Position numbers and translations under genes: made by a program. This document shows positions 25,160 to 32,459 of a DNA stretch of 64,000 nt, piece after piece. The notes beneath the pieces were generated by a model. The model ran no database searches. It was not told the origin of the DNA and worked only from the letters and a program-made list of their open reading frames with translations. Source of the DNA: Geothrix fuzhouensis (lineage in GTDB: Bacteria > Acidobacteriota > Holophagae > Holophagales > Holophagaceae); the NCBI RefSeq assembly GCF_024609325.1, contig NZ_JANHMQ010000003.1, forward strand, positions 206,928 to 270,927. The letters are read 5' to 3'. The first letter of the stretch is position 1; each line of letters starts with the position of its first letter.

Positions 25160-25838
25160 CGGCGCGCAGGATGCTTCGCCCGAGGCTCACGGGCTGCCAC
25201 CCTGCGGTAAGGAGGGCGGCGAACTCCGCATCGGTGATGCCGCCTTCGGGGCCGCTGGTGAAAGCCAGGGGCTCGCGCCGCAGGACCGGGTTGGCCTGAT
25301 CCGTGGCCAGCTCGTAGGCGACCCACTTCTGGGGTGTCTCCCAGACCAGGAGGGCGTCGAAGGGTAGGGGCGGGCGCAATTCCGGGCGGCGGCTGCGGTG
25401 GCTCTGCTCGCAGGCGGACTGGATGATCCGGGCCCAGCGCTCCATGCGGGCGGCAGTCTTGGCGGGATCGAACTCGCTGCGGGCATAGACCACGGGCTGG
25501 ATGAGGGTGGCGCCCAGCTCCACCAGCGGCGCCAGCCATTCGTCGAAGAGGCTGAGCTGCGCGGGCAGCGGCAGGCACGCCTGGAGGGGGATGGGCGGCT
25601 CGCGGTCCTCGTGGAGGGGCGCCACCAGGCGCGCCAGGGCGTGACCCCGGTCCAGCTCGGCCAGGTCCGCCGTCCAGGGCTGGTCGCCCAGCACCAGCTC
25701 CAGGGCGTCGCCGGGCTGTAGGCGCAGGGCGCGCAGATGCCGGGCGGCCTCGGCACCCAAGGGCACGGCCAGGTTCTCGGCGGCAGCCGCCGGAAAAGCA
25801 CCGGGCAGGGGATCGAGGAAGAGGCGGGGGCGGCTCAC
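25092..25838 (-). CDS. rsmE: 16S rRNA m3U1498 methyltransferase RsmE
   Basis: RsmE is a SPOUT-class enzyme that methylates U1498 of 16S rRNA. The ~248-aa product has the N-terminal PUA-like barrel (AARHLRALRLQPGDALELVLGD) and the knotted domain with SEFDPAKTAARMERWARIIQSACEQS, GPEGGITDAEF and LGRSILRAVTAPVALLG. The GTG at 25838 places SRPRLFL at the expected N-terminus; an ATG at 25871 would add 11 residues. The 3' end overlaps the convergent binding-protein gene. Confidence 0.88.
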   Translation of the reverse strand: MSRPRLFLDPLPGAFPAAAAENLAVPLGAEAARHLRALRLQPGDALELVLGDQPWTADLAELDRGHALARLVAPLHEDREPPIPLQACLPLPAQLSLFDEWLAPLVELGATLIQPVVYARSEFDPAKTAARMERWARIIQSACEQSHRSRRPELRPPLPFDALLVWETPQKWVAYELATDQANPVLRREPLAFTSGPEGGITDAEFAALLTAGWQPVSLGRSILRAVTAPVALLGAVQFSLAQAPPVR

Positions 25839-25918
25839 GGAGAAATCATCCCATAAGGAATTCACGGTCATCCCACGGGGCTTCCCCCTCTCGATAAGCT
25901 GGATGTCCTGGAGGACCT

Positions 25919-26863
25919 TTGCTCGACGCCCTGCTGCAAGCTGCTCCCTGGTGGGCCTGGGGGGGCTTCACTGCCTTCGTCTTCATGATGCTCACCCTGG
26001 ACCTGGGCGTGTTCAACCGGAAGATCCACGCGCCCAGCATGCGGGAGGCGGGAATCTGGAGCGCGGTCTGGATCACGCTGGCCCTCCTCTTCAACGTGCT
26101 GATCTTCCAGGCCGAGGGCACCCAGAAGGGCCTGGAGTGGTTCACGGGCTACGTGCTGGAGAAGTCCCTCAGCGTGGACAACCTCTTCGTGTTCGTCCTG
26201 GTGTTCCAGAGCTTCCAGGTGGATCTGCGGCATCAACACCGGGTGCTGTTCTGGGGCGTGCTCGGGGCCCTGGTCATGCGGGCGGTCATGATCCTGGCGG
26301 GCACCGCCCTGCTCAACCGCTTCGAATGGATGATGTACGTCTTCGGTGGCTTCCTCGTTTACACAGGCGTGAAGATGCTCCTGGTGAGAGGCGAAGACAC
26401 CGATCCCACGCAGAACCCCATGGTGAGGGCCTTCCGCCGCTTCGTGCCCTATGACGAGAAAGGCGGCCACGAGCACTTCTGGTCGTACAAGAATGGCCGC
26501 CGCTTCGCCACGCCCATGCTGCTGGTGCTCATCACCATCGAAGTGACAGACTTGGTGTTCGCGGTGGATTCCATTCCGGCGGTGCTCGCCGTGAGCCGGG
26601 ATCCCTTCGTGGTCTACACCTCGAACATCTTCGCCATCCTGGGTCTGCGGAGCCTCTACTTCCTGCTGGCCAAGATGATGGACCGCTTCCATCGCCTAAA
26701 GACCGGGCTGGCCGTGGTGCTGGCCTTCGTGGGCGTGAAGATGTGCATCACGGATTGGATCCACATCCCCGTGCAGTACAGCCTGCTGGTCATCGCCGCC
26801 GTGCTGGGGGGAAGTGTGATCGCCAGCCTGGCCTGGCCCCTGGAGCAGGATGGGGTCGAATGA
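25919..26863 (+). CDS. TerC-family integral membrane protein
   Basis: The 314-aa protein has seven or more membrane spans and the TerC/Alx signature: LDLGVFNRKIHAPSMREA, EKSLSVDNLFVFVLVFQSF and EVTDLVFAVDSIPAVLAVS with the conserved acidic residues inside the spans. Members are linked to metal (manganese) export and tellurite resistance and are thought to load metal onto exported proteins. It starts with TTG after a GGAGGACC ribosome site. Its stop overlaps the ribF start by four bases. Confidence 0.9.
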   Translation: MLDALLQAAPWWAWGGFTAFVFMMLTLDLGVFNRKIHAPSMREAGIWSAVWITLALLFNVLIFQAEGTQKGLEWFTGYVLEKSLSVDNLFVFVLVFQSFQVDLRHQHRVLFWGVLGALVMRAVMILAGTALLNRFEWMMYVFGGFLVYTGVKMLLVRGEDTDPTQNPMVRAFRRFVPYDEKGGHEHFWSYKNGRRFATPMLLVLITIEVTDLVFAVDSIPAVLAVSRDPFVVYTSNIFAILGLRSLYFLLAKMMDRFHRLKTGLAVVLAFVGVKMCITDWIHIPVQYSLLVIAAVLGGSVIASLAWPLEQDGVE

Positions 26864-27810
26864 TGGAGGTGTGGCACCACACCCTGGAAGCGGCCCCGGT
26901 GGCAGGTCCCTGCGTGGCCACGCTGGGCAACTTCGATGGCGTCCATGCCGGCCATCGGGAACTGCTGCGAATCGCCGCGGGAAGAGCGCAGGCTGTGGGC
27001 CTGAAAGCGGCCGTGGTCACCTTCGATCCCCACCCCACGGTGGTGGTGGCCCCCCAGCGCCGGCCCAAACTCCTGATGACTCTTGAACAGCGCCTGGAGG
27101 CCTTCGAAGCCGAGGGCATGGACCTGGCCTGGGTGATCCCCTTCAGCCGGGCCTTCTCCGAGCTGAGCCCCGCCGACTTTCTTGAGGGCATGCGCCGCGC
27201 CCTCTCGCCCGTGGAGCTCCACGTGGGGCGGGCCTTCTGTTTTGGGCGGGACCGCGCCGGCACCGTGGAGACCCTGGCGGCCTGGGGTGCGAAGCATGAC
27301 TGCGCCGTCCATACCCTGGCCCTGCGCGCGCCCGATGGCGGTCGCCTCTCCAGCACGCGCATCCGGGAGGCCCTGGATCGCGGCGAGGTCGAGGCTGCTG
27401 CCGAGCTGTTGGGCCATCCCTACACCCTGTCGGGGGTGGTGGTCGAGGGCGACCGGCGGGGCCGCCACCTGGGTTTCCCCACGGCGAACCTGGCCTGGGA
27501 GCAGGAGCAGCTGCCGGCCTATGGGGTCTACGTGACCGAAGCCTTCCTCCCGCACCACCATCCTTCGTTGGGAGGCCCCCGCCTGGGCCTCACCAACGTG
27601 GGCGAGAAGCCCACCTTCGAGGGCCAGCGCCTCACCGTGGAGACGCACCTGCCGGATTTCGAAGCCGACCTCTATGGCGCGCGGTTGCAGCTGCGCTTCC
27701 TCCATCGAATCCGCGGTGAAGCGCGCTTCGCCTCCGTGGACGAGCTCCGGGCCCAAATCGCCCGGGACGTGGCCGCCGGGAAAGCCTGGTGGGCGGCCTC
27801 GCGCGGGTAG
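26860..27810 (+). CDS. ribF: Bifunctional riboflavin kinase / FAD synthetase
   Basis: RibF phosphorylates riboflavin to FMN and adenylates it to FAD. The 316-aa product has the N-terminal nucleotidyltransferase domain (ATLGNFDGVHAGHREL, VTFDPHP, LSSTRIREALDRG) and the C-terminal flavokinase barrel (GRHLGFPTANL, YGVYVTEA, LTNVGEKPTFEG, TVETHLPDFEADLYG). The ATGATG start overlaps the terC stop. ribD is 15 kb away, and no FMN riboswitch is seen. Confidence 0.96.
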   Translation: MMEVWHHTLEAAPVAGPCVATLGNFDGVHAGHRELLRIAAGRAQAVGLKAAVVTFDPHPTVVVAPQRRPKLLMTLEQRLEAFEAEGMDLAWVIPFSRAFSELSPADFLEGMRRALSPVELHVGRAFCFGRDRAGTVETLAAWGAKHDCAVHTLALRAPDGGRLSSTRIREALDRGEVEAAAELLGHPYTLSGVVVEGDRRGRHLGFPTANLAWEQEQLPAYGVYVTEAFLPHHHPSLGGPRLGLTNVGEKPTFEGQRLTVETHLPDFEADLYGARLQLRFLHRIRGEARFASVDELRAQIARDVAAGKAWWAASRG

Positions 27811-27822
27811 GCGGGATCCCCT

Positions 27823-28023
27823 CTAGCTGGCGGCCGCCACCCGCCAGCGGGTGAGGGGTCGCTCCGCCAGATCCCAGACCTGCACGCCGAGGGGGAGGCG
27901 AGTCACGCCCAGACGTTTCCGGATCTGGGCCTTGGCGGCGTCCAGGCTTTCGGCCTCCAGGGGGCCGTATTCCATGAAGTAGCCGCTGAACTTGTAACCG
28001 TAACTACGAAAAGAGATCCGCAT
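27823..28023 (-). CDS. Small hypothetical protein
   Basis: The 66-aa protein starts MRISFRSYGYKFSGYFMEYG and ends in a short alternating strand (VQVWDLAERPLTRW). It has a mixed alpha/beta look, no membrane segment and no Cys. GGAG precedes the ATG at 28023; an alternative ATG at 28047 adds eight residues. It converges with ribF after 12 bases. Family unknown. Confidence 0.55.
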   Translation of the reverse strand: MRISFRSYGYKFSGYFMEYGPLEAESLDAAKAQIRKRLGVTRLPLGVQVWDLAERPLTRWRVAAAS

Positions 28024-28171
28024 GGGGGCTCCATCTGTCCCGTTCATACGATATTCGTCTTTTTTTCGCGTTCGTCAAGACCCAAAGGCGAAAAAAGTCG
28101 TGTGCGGCCACGGTGGAGCCCTTCCAGCTTCCTGCGGGTCCTAGGACAGCGGTTGTCCAATCGTCCGGAGC

Positions 28172-28465
28172 TCAGTGGAGCCAGAGTTCCAGACGCCCCT
28201 GGAAGGGCGGCACCAAGGGGCGAGGCAGGGGCCGGAGGACCACGCGGTCGTCATCGCAGTCGTAGCGGCGGTCATCATCACGGAAGTAACCATGACGGTA
28301 GACAGGGGCCCGGCCTTCCCAGCGGTCACCATCCCAGCGCCGATAGGCGTCGCGGCAGGCATCCTCCTGTACGATCACGACTCGATGGGGGCGGCGCCAG
28401 TAGCCGTGGGCGGACAGGGGGAACGCCGCGAGGGCTGCGAGGGCGAGGGGGAGCAAGGGGCGCAT
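28172..28465 (-). CDS. Small secreted protein, Arg/Asp/Tyr-rich
   Basis: The 97-aa protein starts with a signal peptide (MRPLLPLALAALAAFPLSAHG), so the mature part of ~76 residues is exported. That part is rich in Arg, Asp, Tyr and Trp (YRRWDGDRWEGRAPVYRHG, DDDRRYDCDDD) and holds two Cys. It resembles the small YXWGG/RcnB-like periplasmic proteins only in composition. A GGAGGT ribosome site precedes the ATG. Confidence 0.6.
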   Translation of the reverse strand: MRPLLPLALAALAAFPLSAHGYWRRPHRVVIVQEDACRDAYRRWDGDRWEGRAPVYRHGYFRDDDRRYDCDDDRVVLRPLPRPLVPPFQGRLELWLH

Positions 28466-28633
28466 GGGACCTCCTTTTGAGGAGCAGGGGCTTCTACCTC
28501 ACGGCACAGGTAGGTCACGTCCCGTGCCAGACCATAAAACCAACAACCAGGGCGGTTGCCGTCCCGTCAACCCGGGGTTGTCGCGCAAAATGCAACATCC
28601 TGGGCTTGCCGCGTGGCAGGGGGCGACGTGGGA

Positions 28634-29248
28634 TCAGCGGGACCGCCGGTCTCCCACCACGACCGCGGGCACACCCGCCACGATGGCCCATTCGGGCACA
28701 TCCTTCGTCACCACGGCGCCCATGGCCACCACGGCGTGATCCCCGATGCAGACGCCATCCGTGACGCCGGCGTTGGCGCCAATCCACACGTCGCGTCCGA
28801 TGCGAATACCGCGGGAGCGCACCGGCTGATCCTTGATGTCACGGTCGGGCCTCAGGCCGTGATCGAAGGCGTAGAGGGCCGCGCCGCTGGCGATGCGGGT
28901 GCCGTCGCCGATGACCAGGCCCTTGCGGCCGCCATCCAGACGGGCGCCCGCATTCACGCTGACATCCCTGCCCAGGGTGAGGGGCCCGTGCAGAAAGGCC
29001 TGGGCCGCGATGGCGCAGCGATCGCCCAGCACCACAGCCCGCCCCGGCTCGCCGAAGATGGCGGCGTCCGGCGCGATGAAACAGCCGGTTCCGAGGGTCA
29101 GCGTCTCCTGGGCCACGAGTCGGGCCTGCACCTCGGCCTGCCAGGCCTCCGCCCAGGCGCGGTGGCGCGGCTTCAGGGCGAAGTACAGCCAGGGCATCCA
29201 GGCCAGGCGGCGCTGGTGCTGCTCCCGGAGGGCCTCGAGGTCGCGCAT
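28634..29248 (-). CDS. Hexapeptide-repeat acyltransferase (maltose/chloramphenicol O-acetyltransferase type)
   Basis: The 204-aa protein is a left-handed beta-helix acyltransferase. Hexapeptide turns run through [37 protein letters not shown] and [19 protein letters not shown]. The catalytic His is in the YAFDHG loop, and the family end [22 protein letters not shown] then [15 protein letters not shown] follows. It probably moves an acetyl group from acetyl-CoA to a sugar or lipid-linked sugar. Its start is ten bases from the structured element at 29259. Confidence 0.85.
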   Translation of the reverse strand: MRDLEALREQHQRRLAWMPWLYFALKPRHRAWAEAWQAEVQARLVAQETLTLGTGCFIAPDAAIFGEPGRAVVLGDRCAIAAQAFLHGPLTLGRDVSVNAGARLDGGRKGLVIGDGTRIASGAALYAFDHGLRPDRDIKDQPVRSRGIRIGRDVWIGANAGVTDGVCIGDHAVVAMGAVVTKDVPEWAIVAGVPAVVVGDRRSR

Positions 29249-29258
29249 GGGAGAAGTT

Positions 29259-29533
29259 TAGGGCCTGTTTTCAAAGTGGGACGCCGCCGGGACGGTGTCC
29301 AGCCGCGCCCATGGCTAGGCGCCGGCCGAAGGGCGATGCGGGACATCGCTCGAGGCTGGCAACGCAGCCAGGGGTGCGGCTGGCCATCGTCCCGGAGGGC
29401 AAGGGGCGGCCCCCGGCGCGATGCTGCGTCAATCTCCTCATCGATAGGACCCGCTATCGCCTTCGTCGCTTTCCTGGCCTCGCTTGGGCGGCGCCCCTTG
29501 CGCGGCCACGTCCCCCTTTGAAAACAGGCCCTA
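29259..29533. repeat. Structured intergenic element, copy B (between acetyltransferase and marC)
   Basis: A 275-bp element is bounded by a 24-bp inverted repeat with one mismatch (29259-29282 and 29510-29533; arm begins TAGGGCCTGTTTTCAAAG). Relative to copies A and C the core is reversed. Paired segments are CGATAG/CTATCG (29442-29459), GCAAGGGGCG/CGCCCCTTGC (29399-29408 with 29492-29501), GCGATG/CATCGC (29333-29349) and CCAGCCGC/GCGGCTGG (29299-29306 with 29376-29383). The stems are those of the other copies but with different, still complementary bases. It fills the whole gap between two divergent genes. Confidence 0.82.
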
Positions 29534-29549
29534 GCGGCTACAGTAGGCC

Positions 29550-30236
29550 ATGCCCCACCTCGGCCCCCTGCCCACCTTGTCTTTCGCCCTCGGCGTGACG
29601 ACCTCGCTGTTCTCGGTGCTGAACCCCATCAGCGCCGCGGCGATCTTCGCCAGCGCCACGGTGGGGATGGAGGCGCCGGCCCTGCGCCGCAGCGCGAAGA
29701 AGGCCTCGCTCACGGCGGGCGCGGCCATGCTGGCCTTCGCCCTGGTGGGCCAGTTCATGTTCAGCCTCTTCGGCTTCACGGCGCTGGCCATGCGTTTCGT
29801 GGGCGGAGTGCTGGTGCTCTATCGGGCCATCGCCATGCTTTACGGCGAGGATCCCCGCGAACGCAGTACCGAGGACGAGAAGGCCGAGGCCAGCCGCAAA
29901 CTGCCCGAGGACTTCGCCATCATTCCCTTCGGCATCCCGCTGGTGGCCGGCCCCGGCACGCTGTCCACGGTGATGGGCATGATCGCGGGGATCAGCTGGC
30001 TGGAGTACGGCGTGGTGCTCCTCGCCATCCTCATGAACACCTGGATCGTCTACCTCTTTCTGCGCAAGGCCCCGGTGGTGTTCGCTCGCCTGGGCGCCAT
30101 CGGCACCAAGGTGGTGAACAAGCTCATGGGCCTTATCCTGGCCGCTGTGGCCATGCAGTTCCTCATCAACGGTGTGAAGGCCCTCTACATCGAGATGCGC
30201 GAAGCGCCGCCGGCGGCCATCGTGGCGACGAAATAA
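29550..30236 (+). CDS. MarC-family integral membrane protein
   Basis: The 228-aa protein has six predicted spans and MarC features: SLFSVLNPISAAAIFASAT near the N-terminus, FGFTALAMRFVGGVLVLYRAIAML, and IPFGIPLVAGPGTLSTVMGMI in the middle. MarC/UPF0056 proteins are inner-membrane proteins of unsettled function, not multidrug pumps as the name suggests. The ATG is 16 bases beyond the right arm of the structured element, so any promoter must lie in or beside that element. Confidence 0.9.
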   Translation: MPHLGPLPTLSFALGVTTSLFSVLNPISAAAIFASATVGMEAPALRRSAKKASLTAGAAMLAFALVGQFMFSLFGFTALAMRFVGGVLVLYRAIAMLYGEDPRERSTEDEKAEASRKLPEDFAIIPFGIPLVAGPGTLSTVMGMIAGISWLEYGVVLLAILMNTWIVYLFLRKAPVVFARLGAIGTKVVNKLMGLILAAVAMQFLINGVKALYIEMREAPPAAIVATK

Positions 30237-30277
30237 CCCCAGCGTCAGGGAGCTGGAACCCAGAGAACACGGAGGTT

Positions 30278-30340
30278 CACAGAAGACACAGAGGGAAAAG
30301 CATTCTTCTGTGTCCTCTGTGGGTTTCTGTGTCTTCTGTG
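30278..30340. terminator. Inverted repeat between convergent marC and glutathione peroxidase genes
   Basis: CACAGAAGACACAGA at 30278-30292 is perfectly complementary to 30326-30340, and shorter ACACAGAGG/CCTCTGTG segments are nested within. It occupies the gap between two convergent genes, so a bidirectional terminator or mRNA 3'-end stabiliser is likely. There is no long T-tract. The low-complexity ACAGAGG-type sequence differs from the surrounding GC-rich genes. Confidence 0.55.
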
Positions 30341-30357
30341 TTCCTCAGTTGCCTTTT

Positions 30358-30894
30358 CTACTTCAAGGCGGATTCGATGGCGACCCTCAGCTCGGGACTA
30401 TCGGGGGCGACCTTGCTGGGGAAGGCTGCGATCACTTGCCCGTCTTTGCCCACGAGGTACTTGTGGAAGTTCCAGGCGGGCTCGCCGTGCTTGGCCGTGA
30501 GGAACTGGTAGACCGGGGCCTGGTGCGGGCCTTTCACATCGAGTTTCTCGAAAAGGGGGAAGGTCACGCCGTAGTTTGTCTGGCAGAAGGTTTCGATCTG
30601 GGCCGCGGTGCCGGGCTCCTGGGCGCCGAACTGGTTGCACGGGAAGCCCAGGATCACCAGGCCGCGATCCTTGTAGTCGGTGTAGAGCTTCTGGAGTCCG
30701 GCGTACTGGGGCGTGAAGCCGCATTCGCTGGCCACGTTCACGGCCAATACGACCTTGCCTTTGTAGGTGGCCAGGGACTGCGGCTTGCCATCCAGGGCGG
30801 GGAGGGCGATTTCGTGCAGGGACATGGGGACCTTCCTTTCGGCGGCAGGCAGGATAAGGGCGGCGAGCAGGACGAAGACGGGGGTGGCACGCAT
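30358..30894 (-). CDS. Exported glutathione-peroxidase-family thiol peroxidase
   Basis: The 178-aa protein reduces peroxides using a Cys in place of selenocysteine. The signal peptide is MRATPVFVLLAALILPAAE. Catalytic motifs are NVASECGFTPQYAGLQ (peroxidatic Cys), LGFPCNQFGAQEPG (Gln) and WNFHKYLVGKDG (Trp/Asn). Bacterial members generally use thioredoxin rather than glutathione. Export suggests action in the periplasm. It is divergent from the histidine kinase at 31018. Confidence 0.92.
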   Translation of the reverse strand: MRATPVFVLLAALILPAAERKVPMSLHEIALPALDGKPQSLATYKGKVVLAVNVASECGFTPQYAGLQKLYTDYKDRGLVILGFPCNQFGAQEPGTAAQIETFCQTNYGVTFPLFEKLDVKGPHQAPVYQFLTAKHGEPAWNFHKYLVGKDGQVIAAFPSKVAPDSPELRVAIESALK

Positions 30895-31017
30895 GCAGGC
30901 TCCTGATGGGCACCCCTTTGATGCCCACTCCGGCACGGTCATGCCAGGCCCCGGAAAAAACAAGCGGGGACGGGAGGACTTGAGCGGGATTTGCGCTAGC
31001 CTCATGGGCAACCGGAC

Positions 31018-32415
31018 ATGCCCATGCCCGAATCCAGGCACAATCCAGCGTCGCCACCGAGAGCCGCCATCACGGGCGCCGCGAAGATTGCCCTGACCTA
31101 TGCGCTCATTGCCGGGGTGTGGATCCTGCTCTCGGACCGCCTCGTGCAGGTCCTGGCGCCGGACCCCGCGTGGATGACCGGTCTGGGCATCCTCAAGGGC
31201 TGGGTGTTCGTGGCCGTGACCGCCACCCTGCTGTACTACATGGTGAAACGCCTGGTGGCTGGCGTGGCCAACCGGAAGGCCCAACTCCGCACCCTGATCC
31301 ACACCATTCCCGATCTGGTGTGGTTGAAGGATCCGGAGGGCGTCTACCTCGCCTGCAATCAGGCCTTCGAACGCTTCTTCGGCGCCCCCGAATCGGAGAT
31401 CCTGGGCAAGTCCGACTACGATTTCGTCCCCAAGGAGCAGGCGGACTTCTTCCGGCAGAAGGATCGGGAGGCCATGGCGGCCGGGGAACCCCGGGTGAAC
31501 GAGGAGTGGATCACTCTGGCGGCGGGGGGTGCGCGGGTCCTGATTGAGACCTTGAAGACGCCGATGCTGGATCAGTCCGGGGTCCTCGTCGGCGTGCTGG
31601 GCATTGGCCGAGACATCACCCAACAGGACAGCCACTCCCGGGAGCGGGCGAAACTCCAGGCCCAGCTTTACGAGGCCCAGAAGCTGGAGGCCCTCGGCCG
31701 TTTCGCCGGCGGCGTGGCCCACGACTACAACAACATGCTGAGCGTGATTCTTTCGAACGCGGACCTGGCCCTTTACCAGATGGGCGAGAGCCGGCCCGAG
31801 CGGAAGTACCTCGAGGAGATCGTCAAGGCCGCCCGGCACTCGGCGGAACTCACCACCCGGATGCTGGGCTTCGCCCGCCGTCAGCCCTCGGACCCGCAGG
31901 CAATGGACTTCAACCGGGCCGTGGCGGACCTGCTGCCCCTGCTCGGGCGCTTGGCGGGCGAGGGCATCGAACTCACCTGGAAACCAGGCCCAAACCCGTG
32001 GACCGCGTGGGTGGATCGCCTCCAGTTGGAGCAGGTGTTAACCAACCTGGTGGTCAACGCCCGCGACGCGATCCAGGGCCCAGGCCAGATCACACTGGAA
32101 ACTGCGAATTGGACCCTCCGGGAAAGGGACTGCGCGGACTGGACCGAGCCCGGTTCGGGCCAATTCGTGGGGATCCAGGTCTCGGACACCGGAAGCGGCA
32201 TCGCGCCCGAAGTACAGGCCAACATCTTCGAGCCCTTCTTCACCACCAAGCCCTCGGGGCATGGCACGGGGCTGGGGTTGGCCATGGTCCGCGGGATCGT
32301 CCGCCAACACCAGGGGGCCCTTCAGGTGGAGACCCTCCCCGGTAGGGGCACGACCTTCCGGGTCCTGTTCCCCCGGGCCGGAACCGAAGGGGCGGCGGGC
32401 ACCGGCCAACCCTGA
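31018..32415 (+). CDS. Membrane-bound PAS sensor histidine kinase
   Basis: The 465-aa protein has two membrane spans (about residues 24-47 and 57-80), a PAS domain (about 92-205, starting LIHTIPDLVWLKDPEGVYLACN), and a kinase core with H-box EALGRFAGGVAHDYNN, N-box QVLTNLVVNARDAI, G1 VSDTGSGIAPE, F-box IFEPFFTTK and G2 GHGTGLGLAMVRGI. The 'GG-VAHD-NN' pattern is that of the NtrB/HK4 kinase group. No receiver domain and no partner regulator are adjacent, so it is an orphan kinase here. Confidence 0.93.
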   Translation: MPMPESRHNPASPPRAAITGAAKIALTYALIAGVWILLSDRLVQVLAPDPAWMTGLGILKGWVFVAVTATLLYYMVKRLVAGVANRKAQLRTLIHTIPDLVWLKDPEGVYLACNQAFERFFGAPESEILGKSDYDFVPKEQADFFRQKDREAMAAGEPRVNEEWITLAAGGARVLIETLKTPMLDQSGVLVGVLGIGRDITQQDSHSRERAKLQAQLYEAQKLEALGRFAGGVAHDYNNMLSVILSNADLALYQMGESRPERKYLEEIVKAARHSAELTTRMLGFARRQPSDPQAMDFNRAVADLLPLLGRLAGEGIELTWKPGPNPWTAWVDRLQLEQVLTNLVVNARDAIQGPGQITLETANWTLRERDCADWTEPGSGQFVGIQVSDTGSGIAPEVQANIFEPFFTTKPSGHGTGLGLAMVRGIVRQHQGALQVETLPGRGTTFRVLFPRAGTEGAAGTGQP

Positions 32416-32459
32416 AGCGGCCCGTTCCGGCTATCCTAGCCTCACGACACGAGGCTAAT

